DNA of 44,320 bases, from NCBI GenBank assembly GCA_022711715.1, contig JAKLEC010000008.1, positions 1-44,320 on the forward strand, read 5' to 3'. A program made the translations under genes and the position numbers. Within the stretch, counting starts at the first letter, position 1, and each line of letters begins with the position of its first letter. Source of the stretch: Acidobacteriota bacterium (GTDB taxonomy: Bacteria > Acidobacteriota > Aminicenantia > UBA2199). This document shows positions 1 through 10,828 of the stretch, piece by piece. The notes beneath the pieces are model-generated. The model had not been told where the DNA came from, made no database searches, and worked only from the letters and a program-made list of their open reading frames with translations.

Positions 1-53
1 GAAGACCACGGAACAGATAAAAAGCCTTCATATCGGACTCCTGCCCGCCTTCC

Positions 54-77
54 GGAACTCACAAAGTGAGTTCCTTT
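54..77 (+). terminator. Rho-independent-like terminator hairpin
   Basis: A perfect 9-bp stem (GGAACTCAC / GTGAGTTCC) with a 3-base AAA loop is followed by TTTAAGAATTT. It fits a terminator for a gene left of the window, although the T run is short. It lies just before the psd promoter and so separates psd from upstream transcription. Confidence 0.6.
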
Positions 78-121
78 AAGAATTTAAGAGTCCAATATGT
101 ATCTGAACTTCTACAGGGCCG

Positions 122-150
122 TTGACTCCCGGCGGCCGGCAGGATACAAT
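122..150 (+). promoter_or_regulatory. Sigma-70-type promoter of psd
   Basis: TTGACT (122-127) and TACAAT (145-150) are separated by 17 bp. The -10 box ends 15 bases before ATG 166. This argues that the in-frame ATG at 97 is not the main start of psd. Confidence 0.65.
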
Positions 151-165
151 CCCGATGTCCCGCTC

Positions 166-1008
166 ATGTCGACGATGAAGCGAATCTCCCTGCCGCTCGG
201 GCGCGCCATGCTGGCACCGCTGTCATGGATCCCGCTCAGCCGCTGGTACGGCCGGGTCATGCGCCTGCGCCGGCCGCGCTTCCTGGCGCGCTGGATGATC
301 CGCCGCTTCCAGCGCCATTACGGCATCTCCATGAACGGGTTCCGCGGCGGGCCGGAGGACTACCCGTCGCTCGCCGATTTCTTCCTGCGTCCCCTCGATC
401 CGGCGCAACGGCCGCTGGCCGCCGACGACGGCCTCCTGCTCTCGCCGGCCGACGGACGGCTGAGCGGGCTCGAGAGGGTCTCCGGCGACGCCGCCACCCA
501 GGTCAAGGGCTGGACCTACTCCCTGAGCGGATTCCTGGCGGAGGAGCTCGACCCGGCGGCGCAATGGCTCGTGGCGACCATCTACCTGTCGCCCCGCGAC
601 TACCACCGTTTCCATTACCCGCTGTCGGCCCGCATCACCGGCTGCTTCCACGGCGGCACCCGCCTGTTCCCGGTCAACGGCTTCTCGGTGCGTCGGGTCA
701 GGCGGCTCTACGTCCGCAACGAGCGGGCGGTGACTCGCTTCGCCCTGCCGAGGCGGCCGCTCTACATGGCCGCAGTCGGCGCCACGTTCGTGGGCGGCAT
801 CGGCCTGGAGTTCCTGGAGCACGGGCTGCCGGCGACCGGCGCCTGGCAGCCCTGCGACATCCCGGTTCGGCAGATGGCGGAGATGGGACGCTTCGCCATG
901 GGATCGACGATCGTGCTGGTCGTCCCCGCCGACCATGTCGGCGAGACGCTGGCCGGGGAAGGATCCCCGCTCCGCGTCGGCCAGCCCCTGTTCAAACTAT
1001 GTCCCTGA
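166..1008 (+). CDS. psd: Phosphatidylserine decarboxylase proenzyme
   Basis: Converts phosphatidylserine to phosphatidylethanolamine at the inner membrane, using a pyruvoyl group made by self-cleavage. The 280-residue protein carries the family signature YLSPRDYHRFHYP in the middle and a C-terminal GST motif (Gly246-Ser247). Cleavage there would give a large beta chain and a short alpha chain with Ser247 becoming the pyruvoyl group. The N-terminus is basic with a hydrophobic stretch, as expected for membrane association. The frame is open back to ATG 97, but a good promoter lies between 97 and 166, so 166 is preferred. The gene stands alone: a terminator precedes it and repeat-rich spacer follows. 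No pssA lies beside it in the window. Confidence 0.93.
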   Translation: MSTMKRISLPLGRAMLAPLSWIPLSRWYGRVMRLRRPRFLARWMIRRFQRHYGISMNGFRGGPEDYPSLADFFLRPLDPAQRPLAADDGLLLSPADGRLSGLERVSGDAATQVKGWTYSLSGFLAEELDPAAQWLVATIYLSPRDYHRFHYPLSARITGCFHGGTRLFPVNGFSVRRVRRLYVRNERAVTRFALPRRPLYMAAVGATFVGGIGLEFLEHGLPATGAWQPCDIPVRQMAEMGRFAMGSTIVLVVPADHVGETLAGEGSPLRVGQPLFKLCP

Positions 1009-1028
1009 ACATTGAGAGCCCTGAATCC

Positions 1029-1344
1029 AAAGTAAAAAGGTAAAAGGAAAAAGTTAAAGCCCTCGCCCAAACAAAACATTGAACTATCGTGACGAGTGAC
1101 GCGTGACGAGTTCAGACTGTAATTCAAATCACAAGCACCAAATGCCAATGAACCAATGACCCAAATGAAGAAAATGTCAGTGGTCGAACTGCGGTTCAAT
1201 CGAGCTAAATTTCAGTGCCCGGGTTAGCCAAACATTGGTTTTGGACATGGGAACTCTTTTCTTATTGGGTGATTGGAATTTGCTGCTTCACTGTTATCGA
1301 ACGCCGAGTGTCTTTTCTTGCTTTTGCCTTTTTCCTTTTGCCTT
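1029..1344. repeat. Intergenic repeat element 1 (imperfect inverted repeat with heptads)
   Basis: This fills the gene-free stretch after psd. Its ends are inverted: an A-rich block of AAAGG/AAAAAGG words at 1029-1059 faces CTTTTGCC/TTTTTCC words at 1311-1344. Inside are heptads CGTGACG, AGTGACG, CGTGACG (1088-1108) and a CCAATGA-type block (about 1144-1175) whose weak inverse lies at about 1243-1285. Words are shared with the elements at 5291 and 31215. No credible ORF is seen. Confidence 0.7.
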
Positions 1345-1413
1345 AAGCGGAGCTTCCCCTCCCGCGCGAAAAAGTACTCGGCCATGGTCTTGTGCTAGTA
1401 AGCTCCGCTGAAG
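1342..1413. repeat. 14-bp inverted repeat pair flanking 44 bp
   Basis: CTTAAGCGGAGCTT (1342-1355) and AAGCTCCGCTGAAG (1400-1413) match as inverted arms at 13 of 14 positions. They bracket the 3' half of the small ORF at 1343-1504 and abut repeat element 1. It could be a small insertion scar or the end of a mobile repeat. Confidence 0.6.
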
Positions 1414-1504
1414 GGGGCGCACCCCGTTTCATCGCCACCTGGATTGGGAATCTCTCCCGCAGATGCCAGCCCTCGCGTGCCGGCAGGTTGGCGATGATCT
1501 TCAT
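1343..1504 (-). CDS. Small ORF (53 aa), possibly a gene remnant
   Basis: ATG 1504 overlaps the stop of the EamA gene as ATGA, and GAGGGG lies just upstream, so translational coupling is plausible. The N-terminal part (MKIIANLPAREGW) reads like a normal start. The second half is low-complexity and runs into the inverted repeat 1342-1413, with the stop inside its left arm. I do not recognise a family. It may be a gene whose 3' end was replaced by repeat DNA, or a chance frame. Confidence 0.3.
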   Translation of the reverse strand: MKIIANLPAREGWHLRERFPIQVAMKRGAPPSAELTSTRPWPSTFSRGRGSSA

Positions 1505-2454
1505 CGGCCCCTCCCGTCCCTGGCAGATGTTTCCGCCATCGGCCGCGCCAGGGCCAGGACGGCGATGCCGGTCACGGCCGTCAGCATGCCGGCCAGCTTC
1601 AGCCAAGGCAGCCAGTGGCCCAGCACCGCCAGGTCGAGCAGGCTGACCAGGATGGCGTTGGCGCCCGACACGGCCGACGCCGGTCCGGCCTGGCCCAGGG
1701 TGACCGCCTTCTTGATCCCCAGCATGCCCAGGGCCAGCGTCCCGCCGGCGAGGAAAGCCAGGAGCGTGAGCCAGGGGGTGGCCAGGGCCGGGAAGCGCGC
1801 TTGGCCCAGCCAGCGGCCGCCGACCGCCAGGGCTCCGCAGGCGCCGACGGCGAGCCACAGCACGATGGCGGCCGAGATCGAATCGCAGCCCTGCCTTCCG
1901 GCAAGCTTCAACAGGAAATTCGTGATCCCGAAGAGGAGCATGGCGGCGACGGCCAGGCCGACGGCTCCCAGCTGGGCGCGACCGCCGCTGCCCAGGCTCA
2001 CCAGGACGATGCCGGCGACAATGACGGCCAGTCCCGCCCATTGTCCCCGGGAGAGCCGCTCGCGGATGAGGGCCCAGGCCAGCAGGGCGACCACCAGCGA
2101 GTTGCTCGAGGTCACGGCGACCATGGGCCCCTTGGCCAGGGGGTTGGCGGCCAGGCTGCTTTTCAGCAGCAGCATGCCGAGGGCCAGGGCGACGCCGGCG
2201 GCGATGGGCGCTCCATAGGACCGCCTGCCCGGCATCCCGGAGAAGCCGCGTCCCGTGGCCTTGAACAGGAAGGCTCCGGCAACGCCGAGCAGGCCGCAGC
2301 CGAGCCAGAGGACCATGGCCGCCTTCACGCTGGCGCCGGGATCCGCCGCGCTCTTCTCGGCGATGTAGCCGAGCAGGAAATTGGTGGCCCCGAAACAACC
2401 CATCGAGGCCAGCGCCCAGCCCAGCCAGGCGCGCCGCGCCGGCGCTGCGCTCAC
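1501..2454 (-). CDS. EamA/DMT-family membrane transporter
   Basis: A 317-residue polytopic protein with about ten hydrophobic segments arranged as two similar halves. This is the usual architecture of drug/metabolite transporters of the EamA (10-TMS) family, which export small metabolites. The first half has Gly/Asn-rich helices (GCFGATNFLLGYI) and the second repeats the pattern (LFGITNFLLKLAG), showing the internal duplication directly. Start is GTG 2454, 10 bases after the stop of the upstream small membrane protein, so the two are one leftward operon. The substrate cannot be read from sequence. A second, unrelated EamA gene is at 36019. Confidence 0.85.
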   Translation of the reverse strand: MSAAPARRAWLGWALASMGCFGATNFLLGYIAEKSAADPGASVKAAMVLWLGCGLLGVAGAFLFKATGRGFSGMPGRRSYGAPIAAGVALALGMLLLKSSLAANPLAKGPMVAVTSSNSLVVALLAWALIRERLSRGQWAGLAVIVAGIVLVSLGSGGRAQLGAVGLAVAAMLLFGITNFLLKLAGRQGCDSISAAIVLWLAVGACGALAVGGRWLGQARFPALATPWLTLLAFLAGGTLALGMLGIKKAVTLGQAGPASAVSGANAILVSLLDLAVLGHWLPWLKLAGMLTAVTGIAVLALARPMAETSARDGRGR

Positions 2455-2464
2455 CCGGAGCGGA

Positions 2465-2662
2465 TCAGCGGCCGGGCCCGCGCAGCACCCGCGCCGGCAG
2501 GGTGATGATCGCCCGCAGCAGCTCGAAGACGGCGCTGACCGTCATGCCCAGCAGTCGGAACGGCAGCAGGAACAGCCAGACGACGGGATAGAGGAGCAGG
2601 GCCAGGATGGCCAGCGGCCAGCACAGGACCAGCAGGATCAGCCACAGCAGGAACTTCGTCAT
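2465..2662 (-). CDS. Small membrane protein (65 aa)
   Basis: A 65-residue protein almost entirely hydrophobic, with two probable membrane helices (about residues 3-34 and 38-54) and a basic tail (RVLRGPGR). ATG 2662 is chosen because AAGGAGGAGGCG precedes it directly; an upstream in-frame ATG at 2701 has no such site. It is first in the leftward operon with the EamA transporter and is driven from the divergent region at 2709-2737. Family unknown. It resembles short membrane accessory proteins but no function can be assigned. Confidence 0.7.
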   Translation of the reverse strand: MTKFLLWLILLVLCWPLAILALLLYPVVWLFLLPFRLLGMTVSAVFELLRAIITLPARVLRGPGR

Positions 2663-2708
2663 CGCCTCCTCCTTGCACACGGTGTCGGGCGCCACGGCCA
2701 CGGAGATT

Positions 2709-2737
2709 TTTTTACCACACTGTGATAGAATTCACAA
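2709..2737 (-). promoter_or_regulatory. Promoter of the small membrane protein-EamA operon
   Basis: On the minus strand TTGTGA (2737-2732) and TAAAAA (2714-2709) are 17 bp apart. The -35 box lies inside the CRP-like palindrome at 2721-2736. The long T run on the plus strand forms part of the -10 area. Confidence 0.45.
2721..2736. promoter_or_regulatory. CRP/FNR-type palindromic operator
   Basis: TGTGATAGAATTCACA has perfect TGTGA-N6-TCACA half-sites, the classical CRP-family consensus. It overlaps both the plus-strand -10 box TAGAAT (2726-2731) of the B3/4 gene and the minus-strand -35 box. A bound regulator would therefore affect both divergent operons, probably as a repressor. That a CRP-family protein binds here is inferred. 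Confidence 0.5.
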
Positions 2738-2742
2738 ACGCC

Positions 2743-3387
2743 ATGAGCGAAGATTTCCCGCTGCAGAACCTGCTGGCCGGCCGGCTGCGCGCCGGAGTGA
2801 TCGTTTACCGCGGCGTGGCGCCGCGGCCGGGGGCGTCCCTGCGCGAGCGGATCGCGGCCGAGACAACGGCGCTGCGTGCCGCAGCCGCCGGCGCTCCGGC
2901 GCCGGGATTCGAGCTGGCGCGCCGGCTGTATCGTTCCTTCGGCGTCGATCCGACCAAGCACCGCCCCTCGTCCGAAGCGCTGTGGCGCCGGCTGCGCGAC
3001 CGCGGCGATTTCCCCGCCGTCAACCCGGCCGTCGACCTGACCAACCTGCTCTCGCTGCGCTACCAGGTCTGCTACGGGCTCTACGACCTCGACCGCCTGC
3101 AGCCGCCGCTGGCCATCGACCTGGGACGCGAGGGCGACGCCTACCAGGGGATCCGCAAGGACGTATTGAACCTTGCAGGCAGGATCGTCGTGCGCGACAG
3201 CCAGGGCGCCTTCGGCAACCCGTCGGCCGACTCGCTGCGGGCCAGCGTCTCCGCCTCCAGCCGCGGCATCCTGCAAGTGCTTTTCTTCCACCCGCAGGAC
3301 CCGCGCCAGCGGGAGATCGTATCCGCCAGCGCATCGGCTTTCGCCGAGTTTTTTTTCGCGGCCGAGTGCCGCTCGTTCATCACCTGA
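2743..3387 (+). CDS. B3/4 domain protein (tRNA synthetase editing-domain-like)
   Basis: A 214-residue stand-alone B3/4 domain, like the editing region of the phenylalanyl-tRNA synthetase beta chain (COG3382 type). Such proteins are thought to edit or bind mischarged tRNA or amino acids, but their role is not settled. Visible signs are the SFGVDPTKHRPSSEAL stretch, then NPAVDLTNLLSLRYQVCYGLYDLD and the GDAYQGI segment. ATG 2743 is preferred over GTG 2722, which lies in the palindrome and promoter; a -10 box (TAGAAT) ends 11 bases upstream, so the leader is very short. A bactofilin gene follows 40 bases later in the same direction. Confidence 0.8.
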   Translation: MSEDFPLQNLLAGRLRAGVIVYRGVAPRPGASLRERIAAETTALRAAAAGAPAPGFELARRLYRSFGVDPTKHRPSSEALWRRLRDRGDFPAVNPAVDLTNLLSLRYQVCYGLYDLDRLQPPLAIDLGREGDAYQGIRKDVLNLAGRIVVRDSQGAFGNPSADSLRASVSASSRGILQVLFFHPQDPRQREIVSASASAFAEFFFAAECRSFIT

Positions 3388-3427
3388 CATGCCGACCGGA
3401 CGCCATCCCGGCCCTACAGGAGAAACC

Positions 3428-3865
3428 ATGGAGAACAAGAGAATCAGCGAAAGCTACAGCGACTCCGACGGCAAGTCGTTCATCCGCGGCGTCACGCGCA
3501 TCACCGGCACCATCAGCGGCCCCGGCGACCTGGAGCTGGAGGGGGAGCTGAACGGCGACGTGTCGGTCGCCGGGCTGCTGGTGATCGGCGAGCAGGGCTC
3601 GGTGCAGGGGAAGGTGACGGCGGGCAACATGGTCCTGGCCGGCCGCGTGCACGGCAAGGCCACGGTGCGCGAGCGCATCGAGGTCCGCTCCAGCGGCCGC
3701 ATGGAGGGGAACATCGTCTGCCAGAAGATCGCCATCGCCGAGGGCGCCTATCTCGACGGCGAGGTGCACACCCACAAGGGCCAGCCCCTGGCCCCCGACT
3801 TTTTCACCGAGAAGCGCAAGGACCTGCAGGCGGCGAAGGCCGCCGGCAACGGCCAGGCGAAATAG
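3428..3865 (+). CDS. Bactofilin (polymer-forming cytoskeletal protein)
   Basis: A 145-residue bactofilin (DUF583/PF04519). The core, about residues 18-115, is a run of short beta-helix repeats rich in Gly and Val (GTISGPGDLELEGELNGDV; GLLVIGEQGSVQGKV; GNMVLAGRVHGKA). Short disordered ends follow the family pattern. Bactofilins polymerise without nucleotide and scaffold cell-shape or envelope enzymes at the membrane. ATG 3428 follows AGGAGA at a good distance; the same frame is open further upstream but that part overlaps the B3/4 gene in another frame. No M23 peptidase partner, common for bactofilins, is adjacent. Confidence 0.92.
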   Translation: MENKRISESYSDSDGKSFIRGVTRITGTISGPGDLELEGELNGDVSVAGLLVIGEQGSVQGKVTAGNMVLAGRVHGKATVRERIEVRSSGRMEGNIVCQKIAIAEGAYLDGEVHTHKGQPLAPDFFTEKRKDLQAAKAAGNGQAK

Positions 3866-3911
3866 CGTTTCCCGTTCCTTGCCGCGGCGACGGCGCGGCC
3901 GGCCGCCGCCC

Positions 3912-3940
3912 TTGACATTTCCCGCGATGCGGATTACAAT
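3912..3940 (+). promoter_or_regulatory. Sigma-70-type promoter of the four-S1-domain gene
   Basis: Consensus TTGACA (3912-3917), a 17-bp spacer, and TACAAT (3935-3940). ATG 3996 follows after a leader of about 50 bases. Confidence 0.8.
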
Positions 3941-3995
3941 AGGGCCTAGAATCTTCGGTCATCCACATAGATCCGAGATCAGAGAAGGTCAACCC

Positions 3996-5231
3996 ATGAA
4001 AGAGAACCAGGGCACTGCGCCATCCGCAAAGGGCGAAGAGAGCTTCGCCGAAATGCTCAACGCCTCGTTCCGCCCCGCCGCCCGCGTGCGCGTGGGCGAG
4101 GTGACGACCGGCAAGGTCATTTCCGTCGGCCGCGACAGCCTCTTCCTCGACCTGGGCGTCCGCGCCGAGGGCATGATCGACCGCGAGGAGTGCGAGCGCC
4201 AGGGCGAGCTGACGGTCAAGCCCGGTGACCCGCTGCAGGTGCTGGTGACCTCCTTCCGCGACGGCATTTTCCACTGCACGTCGCGCCTGCGCCAGATGGG
4301 GCGCGGCGACCTGCGTTCTGCCGCGGCCAAGGACTCGCCCGCCCTGGCCATGCTGCGTGAGGCCTTCTCCGCCCGCCTGCCCGTCGAGGGCAGGGTCAAG
4401 GGCGTGAACAAGGGGGGCTTCGACGTCCAGGTCATGGGCCTGAAGGCCTTCTGCCCCATTTCGCAGATCGAGAAGAACTACTGCCAGAAGCCGGAGGCCC
4501 ACCTGGAGCAGACTTACGCCTTCCTGATCACCCAGTTCGAGGAGGGCGGCCGCAACATCGTGGTCGGCCGCAAAGAACTGCTGCTCGCCGAGGAACGCCA
4601 GCACGCGCAGCGGCTTTGGAGCGAGCTCGAGGTCGGCCAGGTTCGCGAGGGCCGGGTCACCTCGGTCCACGACTACGGCGCCTTCGTCGACCTCGGCGGC
4701 GCCGAGGGCCTGCTGCACGTGTCGGAGATCTCCTACCAGAAGGTGCAGAGCGCCAAGGACGCCATCCAGCCGGGCCAGACCCTGCAGGTGGCGGTGATCA
4801 AGCTCGATCCCGAGGCCGGCAAGATCTCCCTCAGCCTCAAGGCGCTGCTCGCCGATCCCTGGACCACCGCCGCCGACAAGCTGGTCGTGGGGGCCGATCT
4901 CCCCGGCCGCGTCGTGCACATGAAGCCCTTCGGCGCCTTCATTGAGCTCTTCCCGGGCGTGACCGGCCTGCTGCACGTGTCGCGGCTGGGCGTCGGCCGC
5001 CGCATCCAGCATCCCAAGGAGATCCTGACGGTCAACGACGAGGTGCGCGTGCGCATCCTGGCCGTCGATCCCCAGCGCAAGACCCTCTCGCTGACCATGG
5101 AGGAGCCCGAGGAGGACCTCAGCGGCGAGCTGCAGCGGCTGAATGCCGACCAGCGCAGCGAGTCGCGCCGCGGCGGCGCCATGGCCGATCTCTTCGACGC
5201 CGCCCTGCCGCAGGAAAAAGACTCGCACTAA
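3996..5231 (+). CDS. S1-domain RNA-binding protein (four S1 repeats)
   Basis: A 411-residue protein made of four S1 OB-fold repeats at about residues 33-98, 128-193, 215-283 and 300-368. The last two are the most canonical (VHDYGAFVDLGGAEGLLHVSEIS and MKPFGAFIELFPGVTGLLHVS). The domains imply binding of mRNA or rRNA. It is a second S1-repeat protein besides the six-repeat ribosomal S1 at 23013, so it is more likely an S1-like translation or RNA-metabolism factor than the ribosomal protein itself. The tail (about 375-411) is acidic and Arg-rich without a domain. It has its own promoter; ATG 3996 has GAAGGTC upstream. Four-repeat S1 homologues occur in several phyla, sometimes annotated as rpsA. 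Confidence 0.85.
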   Translation: MKENQGTAPSAKGEESFAEMLNASFRPAARVRVGEVTTGKVISVGRDSLFLDLGVRAEGMIDREECERQGELTVKPGDPLQVLVTSFRDGIFHCTSRLRQMGRGDLRSAAAKDSPALAMLREAFSARLPVEGRVKGVNKGGFDVQVMGLKAFCPISQIEKNYCQKPEAHLEQTYAFLITQFEEGGRNIVVGRKELLLAEERQHAQRLWSELEVGQVREGRVTSVHDYGAFVDLGGAEGLLHVSEISYQKVQSAKDAIQPGQTLQVAVIKLDPEAGKISLSLKALLADPWTTAADKLVVGADLPGRVVHMKPFGAFIELFPGVTGLLHVSRLGVGRRIQHPKEILTVNDEVRVRILAVDPQRKTLSLTMEEPEEDLSGELQRLNADQRSESRRGGAMADLFDAALPQEKDSH

Positions 5232-5290
5232 TCCAAGGCTCCTCTCACAGGCTTGTGCAAGGTTCGAGCCATTCGGAGTGTGATCTGGTA

Positions 5291-5457
5291 GGACCAAAGC
5301 ACCAATTTCCAAGCACCAAAATCCAAACTAGTTCCACGTTCCAATGACCAAATGACCCAAACGAAGAAAAATGCTTGAAATGGCTTTCGTTTGGGACAGT
5401 GGATTTTTGAACTTGGAATTTATTTGGGATTTGGTGTTTGGTACTTGGAATTTGTCC
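5291..5457. repeat. Intergenic repeat element 2 (167-bp imperfect inverted repeat)
   Basis: This lies in the gene-free stretch between the S1-like gene and ppsR. Outer arms are 5291-5335 (ACCAAAGCACCAATTTCC-type words) and 5415-5457 (their inverse). A perfect inner stem CCCAAACGAA (5356-5365) / TTCGTTTGGG (5386-5395) encloses a 20-base loop, so the whole element could fold as one long hairpin. It shares CCAATGA and CCCAAA words with element 1. No ORF is seen, and the composition is much more A+T-rich than the neighbouring genes. Confidence 0.75.
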
Positions 5458-5531
5458 CCTCCCATGCCTATCCAGCCTTCCACTCAGCCAATCTCACCTT
5501 AACCGGTACCGAAATCCCGTGAGGAACCCTA

Positions 5532-6383
5532 TCAATAGGGGATGTTCCCCTTCTTCAGCCCCGAGCGGGCGTAGATCAGGCGCATGACCTCGGTGGCCGT
5601 CTCCTCGATCGACTTATAGGTCGCGTCCAGCACCGGCCAGCCCTTGCGCTCGAACAACCGCAGGGCGAAAAGCGCCTCGCGGCGGATCGCCTCCGGATCG
5701 ACATAGGCCGATCCGTCTCCCGCCTGCAGCTTGATCTGCCGCTCGCGGCGGATCGCCTCCAGACGCTTGGGCTGGATGGTCAGGGCGACAATGCGCTTCG
5801 GGTCGACGGCTTCGAGCTCGGCCGGCGGCTCCTCGCCGAGAAGGATGGGGACATTGGCCACCTTCCAGCCGCGGTAGGAGAGATAGATGCTGACCGGCGT
5901 CTTGGAGGCCCGCGACACTCCCAGCAGCACGATCTCGGCCTTGCCGATCGTCTCCAGCCGCCGGCCATCGTCATGCTGGATGGTGAAGTCGACCGCCTCA
6001 ATGCGCTGGAAATAATCCTGGTCCAGCTGGTGAAACAAGCCGGGCTTGGCCAGCGGCGAGATCTCCAGCAGATCGGAGAGGCGGGTGAGCACCGGGCCCA
6101 GGATGTCGACGGTGGGCACGCCGTTCAGCCGCCCCAGCTCAGTGATCTCGTGGCGCAGCTCGGGCGAGGCCATGGTGTAGATGACCACGCCGTTGACCGC
6201 CGCCGCCCGCGTGAACACCTCGTGCACCTGCTGCGGCGTACGCACGTTGGACAGGGTCTCCAGTACGATCTGGGTGGTCTTGAACTGGCTCAGGGCCGCC
6301 AACACCACCGTCTCGCAGGTCCTGCCGGTGGCATCGGACACGGCAAAGACGTAGCGCTTGTACTCCTTCTGCCCGCCGGCCAT
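5532..6383 (-). CDS. ppsR: Pyruvate,phosphate dikinase / PEP synthase regulatory protein
   Basis: A 283-residue bifunctional kinase/pyrophosphorylase (PPSR/DUF299 family). It switches PEP synthase or pyruvate phosphate dikinase off by ADP-dependent phosphorylation of a Thr beside the catalytic His, and on again by Pi-dependent dephosphorylation. The N-terminus has the typical VFAVSDATGRTCETV segment (about residues 12-26), and the nucleotide-binding loop is GVSRASKTP (155-163). Length is normal. Its target enzyme is not in the window. The start is ATG 6383. The -10 box of its promoter ends only 6 bases upstream and there is no ribosome-binding site, so the mRNA is probably leaderless. Confidence 0.9.
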   Translation of the reverse strand: MAGGQKEYKRYVFAVSDATGRTCETVVLAALSQFKTTQIVLETLSNVRTPQQVHEVFTRAAAVNGVVIYTMASPELRHEITELGRLNGVPTVDILGPVLTRLSDLLEISPLAKPGLFHQLDQDYFQRIEAVDFTIQHDDGRRLETIGKAEIVLLGVSRASKTPVSIYLSYRGWKVANVPILLGEEPPAELEAVDPKRIVALTIQPKRLEAIRRERQIKLQAGDGSAYVDPEAIRREALFALRLFERKGWPVLDATYKSIEETATEVMRLIYARSGLKKGNIPY

Positions 6384-6389
6384 GACCGC

Positions 6390-6418
6390 AGGATACCCTC
6401 CCGCCGGCCGCTTGTCAA
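6390..6418 (-). promoter_or_regulatory. Leaderless-type promoter of ppsR
   Basis: On the minus strand TTGACA (6418-6413) and TATCCT (6395-6390) are 17 bp apart. Transcription starting about 7 bases after the -10 box would begin at the A of ATG 6383. The -35 box lies 5 bases from the 79-bp repeat array. Confidence 0.75.
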
Positions 6419-6423
6419 ACTAC

Positions 6424-6683
6424 GGCAGCGTCGCCGACGGGAAGGTCCCGGAGGCCATTCAATCCCCGACCGCGAGGCAGTAATGGCTTCGCGGGCCGGG
6501 GCGGCAGCGTCGCCGACGGGAAGGTCCCGGAGGCTATTCAATCCCCGACCGCGAGGCAGTAATGGCCTCGCGGGCCGGGGCGGCAGCGTCGCCGACGGGA
6601 AGGTCCCGGCGGCTATTCAATCCCCGACCGCGAGGCAGTAATGGCCTCGCGGGCCGGGGCGGCAGCGTCGCCGACGGGAAGGT
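6424..6683. repeat. 79-bp tandem repeat array, 3.3 copies
   Basis: Copies begin at 6424, 6503, 6582 and 6661, an exact 79-bp period; the fourth is a 23-bp partial copy. Copies differ at very few positions (for example GGCCATT against GGCTATT). Each unit can form two hairpins: CGGGA-AGG-TCCCG and CCGCGAGG-N9-CCTCGCGG. Because 79 is not a multiple of three, no frame repeats through it. The array fills the gap between the ppsR -35 box (ending 6418) and the secA -35 box (starting 6683). There are no spacers, so it is not CRISPR. Confidence 0.95.
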
Positions 6684-6711
6684 TGCGAACGCCCGGCGCC
6701 TCCGGTATAAT
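6683..6711 (+). promoter_or_regulatory. Promoter of secA-guaB, nearly leaderless
   Basis: TTGCGA (6683-6688), a 17-bp spacer and TATAAT (6706-6711). ATG 6721 is only 9 bases after the -10 box and has no Shine-Dalgarno sequence, so a leader of zero to four bases is expected. The -35 box begins at the last base of the repeat array. Confidence 0.75.
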
Positions 6712-6720
6712 ACCCCCATC

Positions 6721-10763
<4,043 letters not shown>

Positions 10764-10773
10764 AACGCAGCCC

Positions 10774-10802
10774 TTTTCTCGGCGGGCGAGTTCCGGTATA
10801 AT
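10774..10802 (+). promoter_or_regulatory. Promoter of the MerR gene
   Basis: A perfect TATAAT (10797-10802) with a weak -35 (TTTTCT, 10774-10779) 17 bp upstream. A weak -35 is usual where a regulator helps RNA polymerase. It probably also serves the tRNA-Pro downstream. Confidence 0.5.
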
Positions 10803-10828
10803 CACGGCAGAGAGGTCGCCGAGCCGCC

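Noticed and set aside
97-165. Upstream ATG 97 for psd
   Set aside because: A TTGACT-17-TACAAT promoter lies between it and ATG 166, and the extra 23 residues do not look like a Psd start.
6424-6683. CRISPR array
   Set aside because: Units are contiguous 79-bp copies with no variable spacers and no cas genes nearby.
6562-6720. N-terminal extension of SecA through the tandem repeats
   Set aside because: The promoter at 6683-6711 and the normal SecA start ([11 protein letters not shown]) fix ATG 6721.
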